NCBI RefSeq assembly: GCF_900106995.1
Contig: NZ_FNOK01000003.1
Location: 62,001 to 126,000 of the forward strand
Length of the DNA: 64,000 bases
Origin: Saccharopolyspora shandongensis
GTDB lineage: Bacteria > Actinomycetota > Actinomycetes > Mycobacteriales > Pseudonocardiaceae
Direction: 5' to 3'
Part shown: in pieces, positions 8,090-15,607 of the stretch
Position numbering within the stretch: the first letter of the stretch is position 1
Layout: each line of letters opens with the position of its first letter
Position numbers and translations under genes: made by a program
Notes under the pieces: model-generated
What the model was told of the DNA's origin: nothing
Database searches by the model: none
Seen by the model: the letters and a program-made list of their open reading frames with translations, nothing else

Positions 8090-8932
8090 ATGGACGCCAA
8101 CGCCGAGCTGCTGGAGCAGTACCTGATGAACGCCCGGTTCGAGGTGCTGCCGCTGCGCGGCGCGGTCGAGCAGGCCGAGCTGCTGCCGGCCGGGACGACC
8201 GTGACCGTCACCGCCTCCCCGTCGAAGGGCACCGAGGCGACGCTCGACGTCGCCGCCCAGCTGGTCGGCCGCGGCCTGCGCGCGGTGCCGCACCTGGCCG
8301 CCCGCCTGATCGCCGACACCGCGCACCTGACCGCGCTGCTGGACCGCGCGGACGGGCTCGGGTTGTCCGAGGTGTTCGTGGTGGCCGGTGACTCCCCCGA
8401 GCCGCGCGGCGGCTTCCCGGACGCGTTGGCGCTGCTGCGCGCGATGGACGAGCTGGGCAGGAGGCCCGCGCGAGTGGGCATCACCGGCTACCCCGAGCGG
8501 CACGCGTTCATCTCCGACGCCTCGACGATCCGCGCGATGGCCGAGAAGTCCCGCTACGCCGACTACGTCGTCTCGCAGATCTGCTACGACCCGCACACCG
8601 TGGCGGCCTGGATGACGGCCGTGCGGGCCCGCGGCCTGGCGCTGCCGATCCACATCGGGGTGCCGGGCGTGGTGGACGCGCACCGGCTGCTCCGGATCTC
8701 GCTGAAGATCGGGCTCGGCGAGTCGATGCGCTTCCTGCGCAAGCAGCACGGCGTGGTGTCGAAGCTGCTCACCCGCTACACGCCCGAGGAACTGCTCGGC
8801 GAGCTGTCCCCCTACCTCGCCGACCCGTCCCTCGGCATCGCGGGCTGGCACTTCTTCACGTTCAACGAGATCGCGAAGACCCTGCAATGGCGCCACGACC
8901 TGGTCGCCAGACTACGGGAGGTCCCCGCATGA
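8090..8932 (+). CDS. Methylenetetrahydrofolate reductase-like protein
   Basis: This 280-residue TIM-barrel protein resembles the MetF family. TVTASPSKGTEATLD, GLSEVFVVAGDSPEPRGGFPDALALL, RVGITGYPERH, VVSQICYDPHTVAAWMTAVRARGLALPIHIGVPGV and the final IAGWHFFTFNEIAKTLQW are characteristic. It would interconvert 5,10-methylene- and 5-methyl-THF. An in-frame GTG lies nine bases upstream (8081), but the ATG at 8090 has GGGGAGG correctly spaced (8 bases) and is preferred. The downstream formate-THF ligase overlaps its stop by four bases. Because its neighbours produce methyl- and methylene-THF, it may run in the oxidative direction here. That direction is inferred from context only. Confidence 0.85.
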   Translation: MDANAELLEQYLMNARFEVLPLRGAVEQAELLPAGTTVTVTASPSKGTEATLDVAAQLVGRGLRAVPHLAARLIADTAHLTALLDRADGLGLSEVFVVAGDSPEPRGGFPDALALLRAMDELGRRPARVGITGYPERHAFISDASTIRAMAEKSRYADYVVSQICYDPHTVAAWMTAVRARGLALPIHIGVPGVVDAHRLLRISLKIGLGESMRFLRKQHGVVSKLLTRYTPEELLGELSPYLADPSLGIAGWHFFTFNEIAKTLQWRHDLVARLREVPA

Positions 8933-10626
8933 ACATTCCGTCCGATTTGGACATCTCCCGGGCCACCGCGCTGCTGCCGCTGGAGGAAGTCGCGGCGCAG
9001 CTGGGCATCGGCGCGCACCTGCTCGAACCCTACGGGCACAGCGCGGCGAAGATCTCGCTGGACGCCCTCGACGAGCTGCCCGAGCGGCCGACCGCGCGCT
9101 ACGTCGTGGTCTCGGCCATCACGCCCACCCCGCTGGGCGAGGGCAAGACCACCACGACAGTGGGGCTCGGCCAGGCGCTGCGGCACCTCGGCAAGCGGTC
9201 CGCGGTGGCGATCCGGCAGCCGTCGATGGGCCCGACGTTCGGCATCAAGGGCGGCGCCGCGGGCGGCGGCTACAGCCAGGTGGTGCCGATGGAGGCGCTG
9301 AACCTGCACCTCACCGGCGACATGCACGCGGTCACCGCGGCGCACAACCTGCTGGCCGCGATGCTGGACAACCACCTGGACAAGGGGAATTCGCTGGGCA
9401 TCGACCCGAACCGGATCACCTGGCGGCGGGTGCTGGACGTCAACGACCGGGACCTGCGCAACATCGTCACGGGCCTGGGCGGCCGGCTCGACGGCACGCC
9501 GCGGCAGACCGGCTTCGACATCACGGCGGCCAGCGAGGTGATGGCGGTGCTCGCGCTTTCCACGTCGCTGCAGGACATGCGGCGACGGCTGGGCCGCATC
9601 GTCGTCGGCTACACCCGCGACGGCTCGCCGGTCAGCGCCGAGCAGCTGCGGGCGGCCGGCGCGATGACGGTGATCATGCGCGAGGCGATCAAGCCGAACC
9701 TGATGCAGACCACCGAGAACACGCCGGTGCTGGTGCACGCGGGGCCGTTCGGCAACATCGCGCACGGCAACTCGTCGGTGGTGGCCGACCGGATCGCCAG
9801 CCGCTGCGCGGACTACGTGGTCACCGAAGCGGGATTCGGCGCCGACATGGGCGCGGAGCGGTTCTTCAACATCAAGTGCCGCACGTCGGGCCTGCGCCCG
9901 GACGCGGCGGTGCTGGTGGCGACGGTGCGCGCGCTGAAGGCGCACTCCGGGCGCTACAAGGTGGTTGCGGGCAAGCCGCTGCCCGCGGCGATGCTCGCGG
10001 AGAACCCCGACGACGTGCTGGCCGGGGCGGCGAACCTGCGCAAGCAGATCGACAACATCCGCCTGCACGGGGTGTCGCCGGTGGTGGCGATCAACGCGTT
10101 CCCGACCGATTACCACAGCGAGCACGAGGCGATCCGGCAGGTCGCCGAGGCGGAGGGCGCGCGCGTCGCGATCAGCAACCACTTCCTGGAGGGCGGCAAG
10201 GGAGCGGTGGAGCTGGCCGAAGCGGTGGTCGCGGCGGCCGAGGAGCCGAACGGCTTCCAGCTGCTGTACCCGGATTCGGCGGACCTGCGGGCGAAGATCG
10301 AAACGATCGCGACGAAGGTGTACGGCGCGGACGGCGTGTCGTACCTGCCGGCGGCGGCCCGCGCCCTGGACGGCTACGAGGCGAACGGCTTCGGCGACCT
10401 GCCGGTGTGCATCGCCAAGACGCACCTGTCGCTGAGCTCGGACCCGGCGCTGCTCGGCGCCCCGACGGGCTGGACCCTCCCGGTCCGGGAGGTCAGGGCC
10501 TCTGTGGGTGCGGGCTTCATCTACCCGATCTGCGGCGAGATGCGGACGATGCCGGGTCTGGGCTCCCACCCGGCGGCGGAGGCGATCGACATCGACGACC
10601 ACGGCCAGATCATCGGCCTGAACTGA
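8929..10626 (+). CDS. fhs: Formate-tetrahydrofolate ligase
   Basis: This 565-residue enzyme (10-formyl-THF synthetase) catalyses formate + ATP + THF to 10-formyl-THF or the reverse. The signature PTPLGEGKTTTTVGLGQAL lies at about residue 65, and the second family pattern (RQPSMGPTFGIKGGAAGGGYSQV) and the conserved C-terminal VGAGFIYPICGEMRTMPGLG are present. Length is typical of the family. Start ATG 8929 overlaps the upstream stop (ATGA); a longer reading from 8887 would run deep into the previous gene. As the last gene of the plus-strand one-carbon cluster it could release formate from 10-formyl-THF with ATP gain. The folD step needed between it and its neighbour is not in this window. Confidence 0.95.
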   Translation: MNIPSDLDISRATALLPLEEVAAQLGIGAHLLEPYGHSAAKISLDALDELPERPTARYVVVSAITPTPLGEGKTTTTVGLGQALRHLGKRSAVAIRQPSMGPTFGIKGGAAGGGYSQVVPMEALNLHLTGDMHAVTAAHNLLAAMLDNHLDKGNSLGIDPNRITWRRVLDVNDRDLRNIVTGLGGRLDGTPRQTGFDITAASEVMAVLALSTSLQDMRRRLGRIVVGYTRDGSPVSAEQLRAAGAMTVIMREAIKPNLMQTTENTPVLVHAGPFGNIAHGNSSVVADRIASRCADYVVTEAGFGADMGAERFFNIKCRTSGLRPDAAVLVATVRALKAHSGRYKVVAGKPLPAAMLAENPDDVLAGAANLRKQIDNIRLHGVSPVVAINAFPTDYHSEHEAIRQVAEAEGARVAISNHFLEGGKGAVELAEAVVAAAEEPNGFQLLYPDSADLRAKIETIATKVYGADGVSYLPAAARALDGYEANGFGDLPVCIAKTHLSLSSDPALLGAPTGWTLPVREVRASVGAGFIYPICGEMRTMPGLGSHPAAEAIDIDDHGQIIGLN

Positions 10627-10630
10627 GGTG

Positions 10631-11479
10631 TCAGGCGTGCCGCGGGCCCAGATCGCGGGGAGCGGGGCCGTCGTAGGCGGGCAGCAGGGGGCGCGGCAGC
10701 GGGCCTTTGATGCGGGTGTTCTGGGACTTCTCCTCCCAGGCGTGGGAGAGGATGCCGACGCTGCGGGAGAGGACGAACAGCCCCCTGCCGAGTTCGGGCG
10801 GGAACCCGAGCTCGCGGTAGATGATGGCGGTCGCGCCGTCGATGTTCATCGGGACGGGGCGGCTGCGGCCCTGGGACAACGCGCGTTCCAGGGCTGTTCC
10901 GGCGCGCAGTGCCCGGCCGGGAACTTCCCCGGTCGTCACGGCCTCCTCCACCAGCGCCAGCAGCGGGTCGCGGCGTGGATCGCGCGGGTGGAACCGGTGA
11001 CCGAATCCGGGAACGTGGCGGCGGTCGGCGCGGTAGTCGGCCACGAGTCGTTCGGCCGCCGCGTCCAGATCGGCGCCCTGGGATGCGGCTTGTTCGAGAT
11101 CTGCCAGGACCTGCATGCATTGCTGACCGGCTCCGCCGTGCACGTCGCCGAGCAGGTTCACCCCGGTGGCGACGGCGTTGTTCAGGCCGAGTCCGCAGGT
11201 GGCCGCCATCCGGGCCGCGGCGATGGACGGCGCTTGGGGCCCGTGGTCGACGGCCGCGACCAGCGCGGCCTCCAGCAACCGGCGCTGGGCCGCGGTGGGG
11301 AGTTCGCCGCGCAGCATCAGCCAAATCGTGTCGGCGAAGGACAGCTGGCCGATCAGCTGCTCGACGGGGTAACCGCGGAGCAGGATCTCCCCCGGCCGGA
11401 TGCGGCTGACGCCGGTGCGCCACCAGCCGGTGACCTTGTCCTCGTACTCCTCTGCGGTGTCGAAGGCAGGGGTGTTCAT
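10631..11479 (-). CDS. Short citrate synthase-family protein (citryl-CoA lyase-like)
   Basis: This 282-residue protein has the citrate synthase fold but is much shorter than the usual 370-430 residues. Diagnostic segments include RGYPVEQLIGQLSFADTIWLML, the HGPQAPSIAAARMAATCG region, DVHGGAGQQCMQ, HVPGFGHRFHPRDPR (catalytic His region) and NIDGATAIIYRELGFPPELGRGLFVLSRSVGILSHAWEE. Short stand-alone members are often annotated as citryl-CoA lyase. It overlaps the stop of the CoA-transferase gene by four bases (ATGA 11479-11476), so the two act together. I infer that it cleaves (or forms) a citryl-CoA-like thioester made by that transferase. The two plus-strand and minus-strand genes at 10.63 kb converge with four bases between them. 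Confidence 0.75.
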   Translation of the reverse strand: MNTPAFDTAEEYEDKVTGWWRTGVSRIRPGEILLRGYPVEQLIGQLSFADTIWLMLRGELPTAAQRRLLEAALVAAVDHGPQAPSIAAARMAATCGLGLNNAVATGVNLLGDVHGGAGQQCMQVLADLEQAASQGADLDAAAERLVADYRADRRHVPGFGHRFHPRDPRRDPLLALVEEAVTTGEVPGRALRAGTALERALSQGRSRPVPMNIDGATAIIYRELGFPPELGRGLFVLSRSVGILSHAWEEKSQNTRIKGPLPRPLLPAYDGPAPRDLGPRHA

Positions 11480-12702
11480 ACCGCTCCTCCTTCGCGCAGC
11501 TCGGCGATTTCCTCGACGCCGTAGCCGAGTTCGGCGAGCAGATCGTCGGTGTGTTCGCCGAGCAGCGGTGGTGGGGCCTGCGGCCCGGGCGCAGCGCCCC
11601 GGACGTGGATCGGGCTGCCGAGCACGCGCAGCTCGCGCCCCGGGCTGCCGGGGAAGGGCAGCTCGTGGACGAAGTCCCGGGCGGCGATCTGCTCGTGGGC
11701 CAGCGCTTCCGGGACGGTCAGCACGCATGCCGCTGGAACCCCGGCGGAGGCCAGCAGCCGCTCCCATTCCGGCGCGGTCCGTGCGGCGAGGGCCTTCTCG
11801 AGCTCCGCGGTCAGCTCGTGGCGGTTCGTCTTGCGCGCCGCGCGTTCGGCGAAACGCGGGTCCTCGGCCAGTTCCGGGCGTTCCAGGATCCGGCACAGCG
11901 CGGTGAACTGGCGCTGTTCGTTGGCTGCGATGTTGAGCATGCCATCGGCGGTGGCGAACGTTCCCGACGGCGCCGCGGTGAAGTTGTCGTTGCCCATGGG
12001 GACCGGCTCCTGGCCGGCGATCAGCTGGTTGGAGACGACCCAGCCCATGGCGGTCAGCGCCGCCTCCAGCATGGAAACGTCGAGCCGGACGCCCTCGCCG
12101 GTGCGGTCGCGGTGCACGATCGCCGAGGCGATGGAGAACGCGGCGGCCATGCCGCCGAGGGTGTCGGCGACCGGGTAGCCCGCGCGCAGCGGCCCGGTTT
12201 CGGGCGTGCCGGTCACGCTCATCATCCCGGACAGGCCCTGCACGATCTGGTCGTACGCGGGCCGGTCGCGCAGCGGGCCGTCCTGACCGAAACCGGAGAT
12301 CGAGCAGCACACCAGCCCTCGGTTGGCTTCCCGCAGCACGTCCCAGCCGAGCCCGAGCCGATCCAGGACGCCGGGGCGGAAGTTCTCCACGAGCACGTCG
12401 GCCTGCCGCACGGCGCGAAGCAGGACCTCGCGCCCGCGCGGCGACTTGAGGTTGACCGTCAACGAACGCTTCCCGCTGTTCTGCGCCAGGAAGGAGGCAC
12501 CAAGGCCGTCCTCGTTCAGCGCCGGGTCCGCACCCAGCCGCCTGGCGAGATCGCCGGCACCGGGGATCTCCACCTTGACGACATCCGCTCCCAGCAGCGC
12601 CAGCTGGTACGCCGCGAAGGGCCCGGCCAGCACGTTGGTCAGGTCCAGCACGCGGACGCCGGCGAGCAGGTTGGCGGGACGCGGGGAGAGCTGTTCGCTC
12701 AC
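11476..12702 (-). CDS. CaiB/BaiF (class III) CoA-transferase
   Basis: This 408-residue class III CoA-transferase moves CoA between carboxylic acids. Motifs: RVLDLTNVLAGPFAAYQLALLGADVVKVE at the N-terminus, NSGKRSLTVNLKSPRGREVLLRAVRQADVLVENFRPGVLDRLGLG, then GFGQDGP and RPAYDQIVQGLSGMMSVTG. The catalytic aspartate expected after GFGQDGPLRDRPAYD is present (family knowledge). The GTG start at 12702 overlaps the IclR stop (GTGA) by four bases, so IclR, transferase and lyase-like genes form one unit. The neighbours suggest activation of an imported organic acid, possibly citrate or a methylated dicarboxylate; substrate specificity cannot be read from the sequence. Confidence 0.88.
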   Translation of the reverse strand: MSEQLSPRPANLLAGVRVLDLTNVLAGPFAAYQLALLGADVVKVEIPGAGDLARRLGADPALNEDGLGASFLAQNSGKRSLTVNLKSPRGREVLLRAVRQADVLVENFRPGVLDRLGLGWDVLREANRGLVCCSISGFGQDGPLRDRPAYDQIVQGLSGMMSVTGTPETGPLRAGYPVADTLGGMAAAFSIASAIVHRDRTGEGVRLDVSMLEAALTAMGWVVSNQLIAGQEPVPMGNDNFTAAPSGTFATADGMLNIAANEQRQFTALCRILERPELAEDPRFAERAARKTNRHELTAELEKALAARTAPEWERLLASAGVPAACVLTVPEALAHEQIAARDFVHELPFPGSPGRELRVLGSPIHVRGAAPGPQAPPPLLGEHTDDLLAELGYGVEEIAELREGGAV

Positions 12703-13469
12703 GCGGTACCTCCGATGAATTGCAGATCCGACAGCCGCTCGGCCGCCTTCGTCAGAACGGGCACGAACGCGCTGACGCGTTCCTCGGTGAAGCGGGTGGT
12801 GGGGCCGCCGAGGCCCACCGCGGCGACGACCCGGTCGGCCGCATCGGTGATGGGCGCCGCCACCGCGGACACGCCGTCCTCGCGCTCGCCGTGGCTGACC
12901 GCCCAGCCCTGGTCGCCGGCCCGGCGCACCCGTTCGGCCAGGACCGCTTCGAAATCCGGGCCGCGCCCGGCGGCCAGCGCCGCGCGGTGCAGGTCCTGGG
13001 CCGCGCCTCCGCTGAGCAGCACGTGCCCGGACGCGCCCGCCCACAAGGGCATCGCCGCACCGATGCGCACCACGTGGCGCAGCTGCTGAGTCCCCTCGTG
13101 CTGAGCGACGCACACTCGCGAGATGCCCTGCCGGATGTAGATGCGCGAGGATTCGCCACCCGCCTCGACCGACAGGACGCGCAGGCATTCGACCGCCTCG
13201 GGCGGCAGCTGCCAGGCATCCTGCGCGAGCTGCGCCCAGCGCAGCAGCCCGCCACCCGGGGTGAGACGACCGTCCCCACGAGACCAGAGCAGCCCGCGCT
13301 GCTCCAGCGTGGCGACCAGGCGGACCACTGTGGACTTCGGCAGCCCCGTGGCGTCGATCAGCTCCCGCATGCTGCGCGAACGGTGGGAATCATCGAAAAG
13401 CGCCAGCAGATCCAGTGCGCGCAGCACGCTGCGCACTCCCTCGCCGCCTTCTCCTGCTGAGCTCTGCAT
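12699..13469 (-). CDS. IclR family transcriptional regulator
   Basis: This 256-residue regulator has an N-terminal winged helix (about 12-75: SVLRALDLLALFDDSHRSRSMRELIDATGLPKSTVVRLVATLEQRGLL) and a C-terminal IclR effector domain (about 90-250) with RIYIRQGISRVCVAQHEGTQQLRHVVRIGAAMPLWAGASGHVLLSG. Start ATG at 13469 (MQSSAGEG) matches the family length; upstream extension to 13592 would cover the promoter. It lies 126 bases after the MHS transporter on the same strand and overlaps the CoA-transferase, so it is probably the local regulator of this catabolic cluster. The gap before it has two ATGGT repeats but no palindrome I can defend. Confidence 0.9.
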   Translation of the reverse strand: MQSSAGEGGEGVRSVLRALDLLALFDDSHRSRSMRELIDATGLPKSTVVRLVATLEQRGLLWSRGDGRLTPGGGLLRWAQLAQDAWQLPPEAVECLRVLSVEAGGESSRIYIRQGISRVCVAQHEGTQQLRHVVRIGAAMPLWAGASGHVLLSGGAAQDLHRAALAAGRGPDFEAVLAERVRRAGDQGWAVSHGEREDGVSAVAAPITDAADRVVAAVGLGGPTTRFTEERVSAFVPVLTKAAERLSDLQFIGGTA

Positions 13470-13595
13470 CGGCCGTTCCTTGCCTTCGGATATCACTTTG
13501 GACCATCTAGTAGCACAATCATACCATTCTGCGACACTCGCCTTCCCCGTTGAAACAAGCCGGCAGCAGTGCGGATTCCGCACGGAGACCACGCC

Positions 13596-14960
13596 CTAAC
13601 CGACCTTGTCCTCGGCGTGGGCACGAACGCCTTCGCGTTCTCTCGTCTCGCGTGCAAGCGCGACGGTGACGACGGTGATGCCGCAGGTCAGCAACAGGAA
13701 GATGACAACACCGGCGATGCTGTGGTCGAACCACAGCAGCAGAGCACTGGCGAGCAACGGGGCCATCCCGCCGGTGAGGACCGTGCCGATGTTGTTGGCG
13801 ACGCCCACGGCCGTGAATCGCACCCTGGTGCCGAACAGCTCCGCGAAGAAGGCCGGCTGAGACCCCAGGATGGCCGACTGCCCGATCCCGAGGGTCAGCA
13901 GCAGCGCCAACCAGATCAGCCAGGCCTGCTCGGTGTCGACCATGCGGAAGAAGGGGTAGCAGGCCGCCGCCATCACCAGCGCGCCCAGGATGCTGACCGG
14001 ACGCCTTCCCCAGCGGTCGGAGAGCGCCCCGAACAGGGGCACGGATACGAGCTTCACAACGGAAACGGCCATGATCCCGGTGAGCAGCGGACCGGTGACC
14101 AGGCCGGAATCCGCCGCGTACGCAACGGAAAAGGTGCCGAAGACGTAGTACCCGCAATTCTCCGCGGCCCCGGCGCAGATGACGATGACCATCTCCTTGG
14201 GGTACTTCCGCCACGACTCCACGAACCGGCTCGCCGCCAGCCGCCGCCGCAGCGGCTCCTTCCCGGCACGCTCCGGCCGCTCGGCCGCCAGGCGCTTCAA
14301 CTCCTGCTGGAAATCATCGGTCTCGTCCAGCGACCTGCGGACCCACAACCCGAACAACGTCAGCACCGCGCTGAGCAGGAACGGGATCCGCCAACCCCAG
14401 TCCAGGAACGCCTGCCCGGAAAGCGTCGTCGAGGCCAGCGCCATCGCACCCGTCGACAGCAGCGTTCCCGTACCCGTGCCGATGGCCGGGAGGCTGGAGA
14501 GCAACCCGCGCCAGCGCGGCGGCGCGTTCTCGAACAGCAGGATCAGAGCGCCCGTCTTCTCGCCACCGGCCGCGAAGCCCTGGAGGAATCGCAGGAGCGT
14601 CAGCAAAACCGGGGCCGCGACGCCGATCGCGCCGTAAGTGGGCAGCAGCCCGATCCCGGTGGTGGCGATCCCCATCAGCAGCAGCGTGACGACGAGTACG
14701 TGCTTGCGGCCCTTGCGGTCGCCCAGTTCGCCGAAGTAGGCGCCGCCGAGCGGGCGCCCGAGAAAACCGATGGCGAACGTGCCGAAGGCCGCGATCGTCC
14801 CCACCAGCGGGTCGCCGCCGGGGAAGTACAGCTTGTTGAACACCAGCGATGCGGCTGTCGCGTACAGCGCGAAGTCGTACCACTCCACCGTGGTGCCGAA
14901 GACCGCCGCTGAGATCACCCGAGGCTGAAACAGCGGGCGTTGCCCGGTTGGCGTGCTCAT
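13596..14960 (-). CDS. MHS-type MFS transporter (metabolite:H+ symporter)
   Basis: This 454-residue protein is a 12-helix major facilitator of the metabolite:H+ symporter family (ProP, ShiA, KgtP, CitA relatives). It shows the family features GTTVEWYDFALYATAA, GRPLGGAYFGELGDRKGRKHVL, LLRFLQGFAAGGEKTGALILLFENAP and LSDRWGRRPVSILG. It should import a small carboxylate or related solute. The ATG at 14960 is chosen because upstream sequence turns into an inverted-repeat leader; an alternative at 15053 adds a non-homologous tail. Its gene order with IclR, CoA-transferase and citrate-synthase-like protein suggests that the cluster's substrate enters here. Confidence 0.88.
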   Translation of the reverse strand: MSTPTGQRPLFQPRVISAAVFGTTVEWYDFALYATAASLVFNKLYFPGGDPLVGTIAAFGTFAIGFLGRPLGGAYFGELGDRKGRKHVLVVTLLLMGIATTGIGLLPTYGAIGVAAPVLLTLLRFLQGFAAGGEKTGALILLFENAPPRWRGLLSSLPAIGTGTGTLLSTGAMALASTTLSGQAFLDWGWRIPFLLSAVLTLFGLWVRRSLDETDDFQQELKRLAAERPERAGKEPLRRRLAASRFVESWRKYPKEMVIVICAGAAENCGYYVFGTFSVAYAADSGLVTGPLLTGIMAVSVVKLVSVPLFGALSDRWGRRPVSILGALVMAAACYPFFRMVDTEQAWLIWLALLLTLGIGQSAILGSQPAFFAELFGTRVRFTAVGVANNIGTVLTGGMAPLLASALLLWFDHSIAGVVIFLLLTCGITVVTVALARETREREGVRAHAEDKVG

Positions 14961-14966
14961 GGGACT

Positions 14967-15056
14967 CCCTTGTCGCCTAGTCGTACCGCCTGATGGCACT
15001 AATGTCTCGCCAGGCGGCTTGGCGATAGTACGAGCGAGACTCCCATCCGACAAGGG
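14967..15056 (-). promoter_or_regulatory. Triple nested inverted repeat in the MHS transporter leader
   Basis: Three pairs of perfect arms are nested: CCCTTGTCG (14967-14975) with CGACAAGGG (15048-15056); TCGTAC (14981-14986) with GTACGA (15028-15033); CCGCCTG (14986-14992) with CAGGCGG (15011-15017). GACTCCC also occurs directly repeated near both ends. The structure ends seven bases before the start codon and could be a set of IclR-type operators or a folded mRNA leader covering the ribosome binding site. Confidence 0.55.
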
Positions 15057-15164
15057 TTGGGCGAGACCGCCGGAAAACCCGCGCCCCGACGCCTAGCCGG
15101 CCGGCGGGATCAGCGGGCGAAGCGGATCACGGGTCCGATCTCGTCGACCTGGCGGCCCGACCGG

Positions 15165-15509
15165 TCAGTCCGACAGCCCCAGGCGCAGGTGTTCGATGTG
15201 GTAAACGGCCTCGTCGAGCAGCTGGGCGACGTGGTTGTCGTACAGCGAGTAGACCACGCTTCGGCCGGAGCGGTTCCCGACGACGAGGCCGAGGGAGCGC
15301 AGCAGGCGCAGCTGGTGCGAGACCGCCGACTGCTCCATGCCCACCGCCTCCGCCAGTTCGCCCACCGCCATCGCGCGCTGGCGCAGTTCGCTGAGGATCA
15401 GCAGGCGCGACGGCGCGGCCAGGGCCTGCAGGGTCTCCGCGACCGAGGCGGCCGACGCCGCGTCCAGCCGCGCAGTCGGCGTGACATCGCGCTTGACCAC
15501 ATGCCCCAT
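15165..15509 (-). CDS. nmtR: ArsR/SmtB metal sensor, NmtR type (Ni/Co)
   Basis: This 114-residue winged-helix repressor is close to mycobacterial NmtR, the Ni(II)/Co(II) sensor that derepresses a P1B ATPase. The DNA-reading helix is in VGMEQSAVSHQLRLLRSLGLV. The alpha-5 metal site is intact with Asp91, His93, His104 and His107 at the same numbering as I recall for M. tuberculosis NmtR. I chose ATG 15509 over 15536 because it gives Met-Gly-His, and Gly2/His3 are known Ni ligands in NmtR. Odd point: NmtR's His109 is Arg here and the protein ends at residue 114, so His116 is absent. It is divergent from the ATPase gene at 15608, its likely target. Confidence 0.85.
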   Translation of the reverse strand: MGHVVKRDVTPTARLDAASAASVAETLQALAAPSRLLILSELRQRAMAVGELAEAVGMEQSAVSHQLRLLRSLGLVVGNRSGRSVVYSLYDNHVAQLLDEAVYHIEHLRLGLSD

Positions 15510-15536
15510 GTCCGGGAGTCTAACGTTCTGGCACAT

Positions 15537-15560
15537 ATGAACGATTGATCAGACGTTCAT
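15537..15560. promoter_or_regulatory. Candidate NmtR operator
   Basis: ATGAACG (15537-15543) and CGTTCAT (15554-15560) form a perfect inverted repeat with a 10-base spacer that contains TGATCA, in the 98-base divergent gap between the NmtR-type regulator and the P1B ATPase. ArsR/SmtB operators typically contain TGAA...TTCA-like halves, so this is the probable shared binding site controlling both genes. Confidence 0.65.
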
Positions 15561-15607
15561 GTATTGTGCTCGCCCGGACCGCAACCGACTCCGGAGGGCT
15601 GCTCGCG

